Source: Chloroherpetonaceae bacterium
GTDB taxonomy: Bacteria > Bacteroidota > Chlorobiia > Chlorobiales > Chloroherpetonaceae
NCBI GenBank assembly: GCA_028277445.1
Contig: JANQGG010000034.1
Location: 62,001-126,000 of the forward strand
Direction: 5' to 3'
DNA length: 64,000 bases
Shown here piece by piece: positions 43,175-50,583 of this stretch. Under the pieces are notes generated by a model that made no database searches, was not told the DNA's origin, and saw nothing but the letters and a program-made list of their open reading frames with translations. A program made the translations under genes and the position numbers. How positions within the stretch are numbered: position 1 is the stretch's first letter; every line of letters begins with the position of its first letter.

Positions 43175-43459
43175 TTGAAGCAAGAAAACGAGCATAGCAT
43201 GAGCTACAGCGCAAATATTTGGGTATGGGCTATTTTGATTGTGCTTACCTTTGTCACAGTAAAAGTGGCTGAGTTCGACCTGCAGAATCTTACCGTTGCC
43301 GTTGCATTGTTACTAGCTTCGGCTAAAGCAACGATTGTAGCCATGTATTTCATGCATTTAAAGTTCGAGAGCAAGCTGTTTATTGTGATGGTTTTATTTA
43401 CGCTCTTGATTTTCGGCTCGTTTATTTTACTAACCTTTATTGATTACTGGACGAGATAA
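43175..43459 (+). CDS. ctaF: cytochrome c oxidase subunit IV
   Basis: This 94-aa protein belongs to the bacterial subunit IV family, with three hydrophobic segments (IWVWAILIVLTFVTVKVAEF, AVALLLASAKATIVAMYFMH, and MVLFTLLIFGSFILLTF) and a conserved basic-plus-Met region MYFMHLKFESKL. The start is uncertain: a TTG at 43175 or an ATG at 43199. Its stop codon overlaps the ATG of ctaC (TAATG). Confidence 0.88.
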   Translation: MKQENEHSMSYSANIWVWAILIVLTFVTVKVAEFDLQNLTVAVALLLASAKATIVAMYFMHLKFESKLFIVMVLFTLLIFGSFILLTFIDYWTR

Positions 43460-44388
43460 TGAATACCGGCGCTTCTAATTTTGTTGAAGGGGTTGATCTG
43501 GCCTTTTGGGTGACTATCGGCATTTCCGTTGTATTCTTGATCGGTATTACAACAGTTATCATTGTTTTTCTCTTCAAATACAATAAAAATAGGCATCCCA
43601 AACCGGTTGATGTAAAAGACAATTACACCCTTGAGATCATCTGGACGGTAATTCCGACCATTATTTTCCTGTTGATGTTTTATTACGGGTTTATTGGGTA
43701 CGTGCCGATGCGTGAAGTACCCAGCGGCGCACTTGAGGTGAAAGTAACGGGCATGATGTGGTCGTGGTTTTTTGAGTATGAGAACGGCAAAAAAAGCAAT
43801 GTGCTGATTGTGCCGAAAGATAAACCGGTTCGCCTGAATTTGTACTCGCCGGATATCCTGCACAGCTTTTATGTTCCGGCATTCCGGGTTAAAGAGGATG
43901 TGGTGCCGAAAGTAGATAATTACATGTGGTTTACGGCCACGTTGATCGGTGATTATGATATTCTGTGCGCGGAGTATTGCGGCGAACGCCATTCGTATAT
44001 GATCAGCAAAGTCGTGGTAAAGGATGAACGCAATTTTTTGGAATGGTATACATCCGAAGAAAAAGATATCCATATGGAACTGACGTCCGTTGGGTTTCAA
44101 GTCTCCCAGGAATATGGGTGTTTGGGATGCCACTCCAGCGACGGTTCAAAAATGTACGGGCCGACATTCAAAGGCCTATACCAATCCAAACGCACGGTTT
44201 TTCTTGAAAATGATGAAAAAAAAGATGTGGCTGCTGATGAAGGCTATTTAACACGTGCGATGCTAGAACCGAATGCTGAAGTGGTTCAGGGTTATACGAA
44301 AGGCTCTATGCCTTCCTATAAAGGGAGTATGACGGATGAAGAAGTGGAGCAAGTGATTGAATACATTAAATCGTTGGATGAAAAATAA
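43459..44388 (+). CDS. ctaC: cytochrome c oxidase subunit II with C-terminal cytochrome c domain
   Basis: This 309-aa subunit is of the caa3 type. Two N-terminal transmembrane segments (about 16-40 and 58-82) precede the CuA domain, whose ligands are H135, C170, E172, C174, H178 and M181 (DILCAEYCGERHSYM). A fused cytochrome c domain follows: C221-L-G-C224-H225 heme motif, with a likely axial Met M284 in GSMPSYKG. It takes electrons from cytochrome c and passes them to subunit I. Its position last in the operon, after subunits I, III and IV, is unusual. Its end overlaps the start of ctaB. Confidence 0.96.
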   Translation: MNTGASNFVEGVDLAFWVTIGISVVFLIGITTVIIVFLFKYNKNRHPKPVDVKDNYTLEIIWTVIPTIIFLLMFYYGFIGYVPMREVPSGALEVKVTGMMWSWFFEYENGKKSNVLIVPKDKPVRLNLYSPDILHSFYVPAFRVKEDVVPKVDNYMWFTATLIGDYDILCAEYCGERHSYMISKVVVKDERNFLEWYTSEEKDIHMELTSVGFQVSQEYGCLGCHSSDGSKMYGPTFKGLYQSKRTVFLENDEKKDVAADEGYLTRAMLEPNAEVVQGYTKGSMPSYKGSMTDEEVEQVIEYIKSLDEK

Positions 44389-45253
44389 GATATACAAGTT
44401 TATTACAATCCTCCTTGAGCTTGGTAAGATCAAAATTACCTTTCCGGTAGCTGCCACTACATTTCTTGGATACTTTTTGAAAACAACAGCATTTGATGTG
44501 TCTTTGTTGCTCACCACGGTTGGATTGTTTTTTATAGCCAGCGCTTCTGCAGCATTAAACCATGTTCAGGATCAGGATATTGATGCTATGATGATCCGAA
44601 CCCAAGACCGGCCATTACCTAAAGCTCGGATTTCCGAAAATGCCGTGCTTGGTTTGATCGTGGTGTGGTTTTCGCTTGGTTCGATTTTGCTTTATTTCGG
44701 CGCAAACCTTACGGCAGTAATTTTAGGGTGGTTTGCTTTGTTTTGGTACAATGCGGTTTATACCCCGTTAAAACGTGCGACGGCTTTGGCGGTTGTTCCC
44801 GGTGCATTAATTGGCGCCGTGCCCCCAATTGTTGGCTGGGTTGGCGCGGGCGGACAGTGGTACGAAAAACATGCACTGTTGCTTGGCGCATTTATGTTTT
44901 TGTGGCAAATCCCGCATTTCTGGATGCTTTTGGTGCAAAAAACCAGCGATTTTCAGCGAGCCGGCCTGCCAATCATCACGGCGCGTTTTTCACCCAAGGT
45001 CGTTCATGGATTCATCCTAACCGGCATTGCACTCATGCTCTGCGCAGCAATCGCTTTCCCTGTTTTTGAGCTGATGGCGCTTGGTGGCGGTGAGATCGTG
45101 ATTTACATCTTATGCATATCGCTGGTAGTATATTATGGAATAATTCAAGAAACACAGGGGCTGGATTTCAAAGAAAAAAAACCGTTTGTAGCCATTAACA
45201 TATTTGCATTAGGTTTACTTTTAACCATTTTTTTTGACGCTTTAATCGCTTAA
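44378..45253 (+). CDS. ctaB: protoheme IX farnesyltransferase (heme O synthase)
   Basis: I chose the ATG at 44378, which overlaps ctaC by 11 bp. The 291-aa membrane enzyme has about eight or nine transmembrane segments and the prenyltransferase motif NHVQDQDIDAMMIRTQDRPL, plus a second conserved YTPLKRATALAVVPGALIG. It adds farnesyl to heme b, giving heme O for the oxidase. The first motif (N-x-x-x-D-x-x-x-D) binds the diphosphate through Mg ions. Confidence 0.94.
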   Translation: MKNKIYKFITILLELGKIKITFPVAATTFLGYFLKTTAFDVSLLLTTVGLFFIASASAALNHVQDQDIDAMMIRTQDRPLPKARISENAVLGLIVVWFSLGSILLYFGANLTAVILGWFALFWYNAVYTPLKRATALAVVPGALIGAVPPIVGWVGAGGQWYEKHALLLGAFMFLWQIPHFWMLLVQKTSDFQRAGLPIITARFSPKVVHGFILTGIALMLCAAIAFPVFELMALGGGEIVIYILCISLVVYYGIIQETQGLDFKEKKPFVAINIFALGLLLTIFFDALIA

Positions 45254-45264
45254 CTCTCACAACT

Positions 45265-45582
45265 ATGAAATATCTTATCGTTGTTCTCGGACTCTTTTTT
45301 GTGTTTATGGGCTGCCAGGCTGATAAGACTGGAAAAGAGAAATCCATTGTTGAAACCCCAGAGTTTCAAACTGCGACGTTTCAGGTGCAAGGCATGACAT
45401 GTGAAGGCTGTGAAAACGCCATTCAAAAAGCGGTTCAAAAACTACCAGGCGTAAAAACCGTCAAAGCCAGCCATGTTGAACAGAATACCGTGGTGGAATT
45501 TAATGCTAACGAAACCTCAGAAGTAGCCTTGGCCGAAGCGATCAAAAAAACAGGGTACAGGGTGGTTGGGGAAAAGAAGTGA
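45265..45582 (+). CDS. heavy-metal-associated (HMA) domain lipoprotein
   Basis: This 105-aa protein has a lipoprotein signal with Cys at 17 (VFMGCQAD), then a ferredoxin-like HMA fold with GMTCEGC (M44, C46, C49) and a second half ending TGYRVVGEKK. It probably binds Cu(I) and may hand it to the oxidase or receive it, since it follows ctaB by 11 bp. A role in mercury or zinc binding cannot be excluded. Confidence 0.88.
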   Translation: MKYLIVVLGLFFVFMGCQADKTGKEKSIVETPEFQTATFQVQGMTCEGCENAIQKAVQKLPGVKTVKASHVEQNTVVEFNANETSEVALAEAIKKTGYRVVGEKK

Positions 45583-45588
45583 TTTGAT

Positions 45589-45763
45589 ATTTTTTATCAG
45601 ATGCAGCTTGAATTTTGATCCAATCGGGCAAAAGATCGCCAAATTCTTCTGTAATCTCTTGAGTTGTGAGTAAGTTACCATATATCTTTCACAATAGGTT
45701 GAACTCATCAATCTTATGAAAAAGTATCAATGTGCTAGTATCTGTAATAACAGTCTTAGGCAT
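45589..45763 (-). pseudogene. DUF3368-type PIN toxin remnant
   Basis: The minus strand reads MPKTVITDTSTLILFHKIDE, then FNLL, a stop (TGA), and IYGNLLTTQEITEEFGDLLP followed by DWIKIQAAS. These are the first 70 residues of a DUF3368-type toxin with its first acidic residue. It has one internal stop and is cut short at its 3' end by the convergent HMA gene. Confidence 0.7.
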
Positions 45764-45766
45764 TGG

Positions 45767-45995
45767 CTATATTGGAATGTAAATCAGAAATTGAAGTGCT
45801 AAATACTGAAACCCATATTTTCCAAGCATCTCGATAAAAGCCCTTTTTGAAAGTCCAACCATTTAAGCCGCTTGACTTGCTGATAGTTTTGCTTCTTCAT
45901 AAAGTTTAGAAGCAACAATCATTGAAAAATCGTAATCTTTCAAATCAAGATTATCCGGTACATTTAGCTTAATTGATGCTAATCTTTCATTTGGT
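45767..45995 (-). pseudogene. UPF0175-type antitoxin remnant
   Basis: The frame reads KLNVPDNLDLKDYDFSMIVA, SKLYEEAKLSASQAA, a stop, then MVGLSKRAFIEMLGKYGFQY. A single TAA replaces the expected GAA (Glu) of the conserved QAAE-x-x-GLSKREF motif. The toxin fragment follows directly, so the pair was a UPF0175/DUF3368 module. It has no visible start codon. Confidence 0.7.
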
Positions 45996-46039
45996 TATAA
46001 AACAGGTTGTTATTTGCTAACCACTATAACCGTCATTGC

Positions 46040-46676
46040 CTATAGCTTTTGTTGGCTGCTGGGTGTATTCTCAAAATTTATAAAGTCATATTCAGGTTTT
46101 TCTATAAACAAACTTACATCGACTGTTTCAATTTTTTTTAAAGTTGCTTTAATTGCTACATCTGATTGGTCTATTCCAATCCATCGTCTGTTGTTTATTT
46201 GAGCAGATTTTAATGTTGTACCTGAGCCACAAAAACAGTCTAAAATAATACTTTTGGGATTTGATGAAGTCTTGATTATTAGGTCAAGCAAATCAGAATT
46301 TTTTTCTGTCGGGTAGGAAGGATACTGAGGGTCTTTAAATTCCCAGATGTCCTGTACTCTTTTACCTTCTCTTTCATCTGAATAGATGATTTTTCTTGGA
46401 TTGCCATTTGTAGACCATTCAATAAGGCCTTCTTTGTCCCATTGCTCCAATGTCTCAATATCAGTTCTCCAGTGTCTGCCTTTAGGTGGTAAAATCCCTT
46501 TAAACGGTTTATTAGAATTCCCATTTTCGGTTTCACCAAGGTGCATGAATTGGAACCGTAGTGTATCTTCTTCCTTCTTTATCAAATTTTGAAAAAAGTT
46601 TCTCCAGATCTTTTTCAGAGTATTTCTCTCTTGGTTCATTCCAAATAGGGTTTGTTTTTGTGCTTAAAGGCTTTTT
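46040..46676 (-). pseudogene. DNA methyltransferase, C-terminal remnant, frameshifted
   Basis: The C-terminal part encodes a beta-class DNA methyltransferase region: NKPFKGILPPKGRHWRTD, WDKEGLIEWSTNGNPRKIIY, VQDIWEFKDPQYPSYPTEKN and the SAM motif LDCFCGSGTTLKSAQ. Upstream the correct frame reads WNEPREKYSEKDLEKLFSKF, DKEGRRYTTVPIHAP and then shifts at about 46542, where one extra T explains the change. The DPPY-type catalytic N-terminal half is absent. The upstream end is fused to an unrelated fragment. Confidence 0.75.
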
Positions 46677-46806
46677 CAATTTCGGCCCAAATAGTTTCAT
46701 CAATATCTCTTATTCCCTCTGGGATTGTCGGGTAAACTTGAAATAAATCGTCCAAATACGATCTTTGATTAGCGTATTCTATGCTAAGTTTAGTCCAATG
46801 ATTCAT
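46667..46806 (-). pseudogene. N-terminal fragment, possibly a restriction enzyme
   Basis: From the ATG at 46806 the frame reads NHWTKLSIEYANQRSYLDDL, FQVYPTIPEGIRDIDETIW and ends after AFKHKNK at the junction with the methyltransferase remnant. It recalls the start of some type II restriction enzymes but I cannot name the family. Its position directly before a methyltransferase fragment suggests an internal deletion of an R-M pair. Confidence 0.4.
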
Positions 46807-46825
46807 TGGTTTATTAGGTTTTTGA

Positions 46826-46966
46826 GCCTTGCAGCCAACGCTGAGTATATGCAAAGTAGCCGTTTACGGGCGAATCACCTATCACCGTTACAATTTTTAA
46901 GCGGGCTACAGCCCTTGAATTTACTACTATCACGCCTATTTTGTATTTACATTGTGTGTGCTGCCC
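46826..46966. repeat. palindromic cassette-boundary repeat, copy g
   Basis: Imperfect palindrome whose ends are CTTGCAGCCAACGCTGAG and TTGTGTGTGCTGCC, with internal hairpins (GGGCT / AGCCC at 46903-46914). It lies about 20 bp upstream of the R-M fragment start, in the same relative position as copies a, e and f. Confidence 0.55.
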
Positions 46967-46984
46967 TTTTAGCTCTTTTCAAAT

Positions 46985-47240
46985 TTAGTCAATTTTATTT
47001 TTCAGTGAATCTCTCATTCTTAGAATTGATTTACTTGCAGTGGGTGATAGCGAATCTAAATATTGCTCTTGAGTGAGATAAGCAATTTCATTTGATAGTA
47101 CAGGGTATTGTTTTGCTATTTTGATAATCAGTTTAAAATCATTGAAATGGACAGATGGTTTCTTGTGTGTCTTTTCCCAAACATCTACACAAATGTTAAA
47201 AAGAACCCCGGCCTTAAAGAGGTATTCGGAGGGATGAAGG
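46985..47240 (-). pseudogene. 3' gene fragment, unidentified
   Basis: A startless coherent frame ends at 46985: SEYLFKAGVLFNICVDVWEK, HFNDFKLIIKIAKQYPVLSN, YLTQEQYLDSLSPTASKSIL, RMRDSLKNKID. It has an upstream in-frame TGA and no start codon. The family was not recognised. The remaining sequence up to 47412 contains no gene I can support. Confidence 0.5.
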
Positions 47241-47412
47241 GCTAGACCGGTCCTTCATCAGGCAGAGAAAAACCAATTTATAAATTAGTCACAGAGAGGT
47301 AGGCGATTTTCATTATATTATTCCCCCTTTTGGAGCAAAGCGCCAAACACGACGCTTACGCCAAACAAGCTTTCACAGCAGGTCCATGTAGCCTTGCCAG
47401 TGAGAAACCTGC

Positions 47413-49230
47413 TCACTTCTTCCCCCGATACCATACTTCAAGGGCATAGAGGTTCCAAAGCATCTTGGCCCGCTTTTCCGCCGGAACATCCGCCTTGTTC
47501 GCCAAAAGCAAATCGATAAATGCCCTCTCGACATAGAATTCCGAATAGCATCCTTTTTGCAGCGAATCGTGAATATTCTCTTTAAGTTCAGAATCCACCC
47601 ACGTTTTAAGCGGGATTTCGAATCCGCGTTTGGGCTGACTGATGAGTTCGGATGGGAGATATTTCTCCGCCAGCTTCCGCAAAGCGTACTTGGTCGTGGT
47701 TTTATTGATTTTCATCGAATCAGAAAGCCGGGGTGCGAACTCCAACATGTATTTGGATAAAAACGGACTACGCCCTTCCAGCGAATGGGCCATCGTCGCA
47801 ATATCCATCTTGGGCAGCAGGTCACCGAACAGAATCAACCCGAAATCCAACATCAGCATTTTGGAAAGCTCCGAATACCTGCCGGACATTGTCTCAGAAA
47901 CCATTGCTTCAAAGTAGAATGGTTCGGGCTTCAACAGCATCTGTTCATACTGTTCCCAGATATCATTGGTTGCCCGTAGATAGAGCGAAAGCGAAGACTT
48001 GGACGCACCCATTTGCAACAAACGGTAGGCGAAGTTGTATCGGCTCTTTTTATTCCGGGGCTTGGGAAGCAGCGGCGCGAGAAACGAAAGGGTTTTGGCC
48101 ATCCCCATCATACCGTTGGCAAACGGTACGTACCGCCGGTATCCTCCAAACAGTTCATCCGCTCCATCACCATTTAAAATCACTGTCACATGCTCTTTGG
48201 CCGCCTGACTCACATAATAACTCGGTATGCTACTTGAATCAAAAAAAGGCTGTCCGTAATTGAGCAAAATCGTTTCAATATCCTCTTTCAGGTTCATCGA
48301 CACTTTCAACTCATGGTGTTCGGTCTGGTACTTGTCCGCCATCAACCTTGCCAGCGGGGCTTCGTCATACGTCCCGTCAAAACTTACCGTGAAGGTTTTT
48401 AGCCGTTCACGGTATTTGGACGCCATCGCGACCACCAGTGAGGAATCAATCCCACCAGACAAAAACGCACCCACCTCCAGATCCGAACTGAGCAGACGGT
48501 CTTTGACACTTTTTTCAAGATGCGAATCCAGCCTCTCCAACAACTCGGATTCCGACCCCGCCATTGCGGGTAAGGCATACTGTTTTTCAATCGACCAGTA
48601 ACTGTTTTTCGAAATTTCCAGCGAATCAAGGTCAACCCCCAGCCAATGGCCGTTTTCAAGTGCTTCAACCCCTTTATAGGCCGTATGGTTTTTCCAAAAG
48701 AGGCCGCTGCGCACATACCCTGCAAGCGCCTCTTCATCGGCTTCAAGGTCTATCAATGAACCCAGTGCATTCAACTCACTGGCAAAATAGAACGCCCCAC
48801 CTTTTTGGGTATAATAGAGGGGCTTTTTACCCGCCCGGTCACGTGCGAGGAATAAACGGTTCTGATCCCGGTCCAGCATGGCAAACGCAAACATCCCATC
48901 CAGCATCTCAAACATCGCTTCACGGTATTTCACATACAGATAAAGCAGCACTTCCGTATCGGAACTGGTCTGAAACGTAAATTCACGCAGCTCGTGTTTC
49001 AGTTCGGCATAGTTGTAGATTTCACCGTTAAACACCAGGGAAAACGCGTTGTAGTGCATCGGCTGGTGAGCATGTTCCAGATCGATAATGGAAAGACGCG
49101 TATGCGCCAGTGTAACCCTGTTCCGGGCATCCGTATACACATGCTGCGCATCCGGTCCACGATGCACAAGCCTGTCTATATAGTTGGTTTCCTTACCTGA
49201 ATCATTGATCGAACCGGCGATACCACACAT
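47413..49230 (-). CDS. asnB: asparagine synthase (glutamine-hydrolysing)
   Basis: This 605-aa AsnB has the N-terminal nucleophile Cys (MCGIAGS) and class II glutaminase features (LVHRGPDAQ, LVFNGEIYNYAEL). The C-terminal synthase domain has the PP-loop FLSGGIDSSLVVAMA and the conserved GDGADELFGGY. It makes asparagine, or an amide in polysaccharide or peptide biosynthesis. By eye its third codon positions are more G/C rich than the neighbouring genes, and the flanking DNA is decayed. It may belong to a lost cell-surface cluster. Confidence 0.95.
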   Translation of the reverse strand: MCGIAGSINDSGKETNYIDRLVHRGPDAQHVYTDARNRVTLAHTRLSIIDLEHAHQPMHYNAFSLVFNGEIYNYAELKHELREFTFQTSSDTEVLLYLYVKYREAMFEMLDGMFAFAMLDRDQNRLFLARDRAGKKPLYYTQKGGAFYFASELNALGSLIDLEADEEALAGYVRSGLFWKNHTAYKGVEALENGHWLGVDLDSLEISKNSYWSIEKQYALPAMAGSESELLERLDSHLEKSVKDRLLSSDLEVGAFLSGGIDSSLVVAMASKYRERLKTFTVSFDGTYDEAPLARLMADKYQTEHHELKVSMNLKEDIETILLNYGQPFFDSSSIPSYYVSQAAKEHVTVILNGDGADELFGGYRRYVPFANGMMGMAKTLSFLAPLLPKPRNKKSRYNFAYRLLQMGASKSSLSLYLRATNDIWEQYEQMLLKPEPFYFEAMVSETMSGRYSELSKMLMLDFGLILFGDLLPKMDIATMAHSLEGRSPFLSKYMLEFAPRLSDSMKINKTTTKYALRKLAEKYLPSELISQPKRGFEIPLKTWVDSELKENIHDSLQKGCYSEFYVERAFIDLLLANKADVPAEKRAKMLWNLYALEVWYRGKK

Positions 49231-49237
49231 AGGTTTC

Positions 49238-49399
49238 TTATATCTTCAATTTAAAAACTTTGGCCAACGGATTCAATATGACAGGTTCAAACAGGTTCGG
49301 GTCATATTTCCCCAGGACAAAAAGCTGGATAAACAGTGATTGGATATAACTCTCTTCCAATACGAGAAACTTTCGGTAACTCTGCATGTAAATCACACT
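49238..49399 (-). pseudogene. 3' gene fragment upstream of asnB
   Basis: A coherent frame ends at 49238 and reads YMQSYRKFLVLEESYIQSLF, then IQLFVLGKYDPNLFEPVILN, PLAKVFKLKI. No start codon. It resembles the C-terminal part of a cell-surface biosynthesis protein but I cannot identify the family. Confidence 0.45.
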
Positions 49400-49578
49400 T
49401 AATTTCGAATTCGGGTTGATTTTCTGTTCTGTGGTTCTTTGAGCACCCAGATTTCCTCTATGCCGCCTTCATTTAATTGAAGCAAGTCTCTCTTAGCAAA
49501 ATATTGTATTGCTATATCACTAGCCTTAAGTAAAGGCTCTACAGGATCGTATTTTAAAAGATTTAACCAGTTTTCCAT
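49399..49578 (-). pseudogene. 5' gene fragment, unidentified
   Basis: The frame from the ATG at 49578 reads MENWLNLLKYDPVEPLLKAS, DIAIQYFAKRDLLQLNEGGI, EEIWVLKEPQNRK and stops at 49399, exactly where the preceding fragment begins. It looks like the first 59 residues of a larger protein truncated by a deletion. The start lies just downstream of repeat copy h. Confidence 0.5.
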
Positions 49579-49589
49579 GGTTTCTCAAA

Positions 49590-49692
49590 CGTTATGTACA
49601 ACGTTTGCGGCTACCCGAAGTTGGCGACCATCGGGAGCCAACTTCGGGTGAAGCGACGAAGGAACGGAACCGGGTAATCGCTGTTGTGCGAT
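49590..49692. repeat. palindromic cassette-boundary repeat, copy h
   Basis: Contains a perfect 13-bp stem (ACCCGAAGTTGGC / GCCAACTTCGGGT, 11-nt loop, 49613-49649) between CATAACGTTTGAG-type sequence and CTGTTGTGCGATGG. The outer core pairs GTACAACG with GTTGTGCG. It separates the methyltransferase gene (49710) from the next fragment start (49578). Confidence 0.7.
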
Positions 49693-49709
49693 GGAGCGAG
49701 CCATTCATC

Positions 49710-50480
49710 TCATCTTCTTTTTATTACCAAAGTTGTACATACCACTTTATTTTCAAGCACTTCATTTTCTTCTTCTTGTTTTTGTATATAATTCTCGAAT
49801 AAGTCTTTTTTATCTGGGTGTTTATCAATTAACTCCATACATCGCTTTTTCAAATCATCAAAAATATAGTTATCAGAGTCTTTAATTCTATCACTTTGCA
49901 TTATATCATCTTCGATTAAATTCATTCCCGCTTCATTTATCTGATGAAGAAGTTCTTGCTTATTTAACATCAAGGGATGGGTATAATCGCTATTATCTTC
50001 TATGTACCCATCGTCAATTATAATTATTCCTGAATTATTGAGGTGTTTAGATAATGTTGACAATGTTGAATAATAATTTCCAAAAACAGGTCCTATGGCA
50101 CCAAGAATAATAATGTCATATGTTTTTAAATCTTTTATTTTTTCTCTGATATCGCCTATTTCAAATTTACAAAAATGTTCTACATCATATTCAATTGCTT
50201 TCCCTTGAGCATACGAAATAAATTCAGGTATTGCGTCAATGCCATAACATTTACAGCTGAATTGATGGGCAACTTTTATGGAAACTGCTCCTTTTCCACA
50301 ACCTAAATCAAGAACTTCCAAATTGTCATATCTATTGAAATGTTTACCTATCAGTTTAATTATAGCTTCTGGATCTGAGCCTATTTCCCAAATATCTTGT
50401 AATATATAAGGTAAGAATGGGAATAGTTCTTTATTAGAACCATCCATTGCGATTACAACGCTTTCTTCGATAGATTTCAT
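49710..50480 (-). CDS. class I SAM-dependent methyltransferase
   Basis: This 256-aa protein has a SAM-binding core: VLDLGCGKGAVSIKVAHQFS (motif I), an acidic residue in CYGIDAIPEFISYAQ, FEIGDI, and TYDIIILGAIGPVF. The N-terminal region (ELFPFLPYILQDIWEIGSDP) and the C-terminal helical tail are unusual for the family and give no substrate. AT-rich codon use and location between two palindromic repeats (copies f and h) suggest an acquired single-gene cassette. Confidence 0.88.
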   Translation of the reverse strand: MKSIEESVVIAMDGSNKELFPFLPYILQDIWEIGSDPEAIIKLIGKHFNRYDNLEVLDLGCGKGAVSIKVAHQFSCKCYGIDAIPEFISYAQGKAIEYDVEHFCKFEIGDIREKIKDLKTYDIIILGAIGPVFGNYYSTLSTLSKHLNNSGIIIIDDGYIEDNSDYTHPLMLNKQELLHQINEAGMNLIEDDIMQSDRIKDSDNYIFDDLKKRCMELIDKHPDKKDLFENYIQKQEEENEVLENKVVCTTLVIKRR

Positions 50481-50510
50481 TTACTATTCTCTTTTCTTTG
50501 CTCGCTCTTT

Positions 50511-50556
50511 CGCACAACGTCGGGATAAATGAAATTACGTTTATCACGAAAAGTAT
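50511..50556. repeat. palindromic cassette-boundary repeat, copy f
   Basis: CGCACAACGTCGGGATAAAT followed by GAAATTACGTTTATCACG. The GATAAATGAAATT / ACGTTTATC part resembles copies a and e. It lies 30 bp upstream of the methyltransferase start. Confidence 0.65.
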
Positions 50557-50583
50557 CGATTAATAGATGAAGAAACAACAAAT

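Noticed and set aside
43444-44133. 229-codon minus-strand frame opposite ctaC
   Set aside because: ctaC on the plus strand has all CuA and heme c ligands, and the antisense frame has no family pattern.
47733-48263. Long plus-strand open frames opposite asnB
   Set aside because: They are antisense shadows of a well-conserved asnB frame, caused by its G/C-rich third positions.
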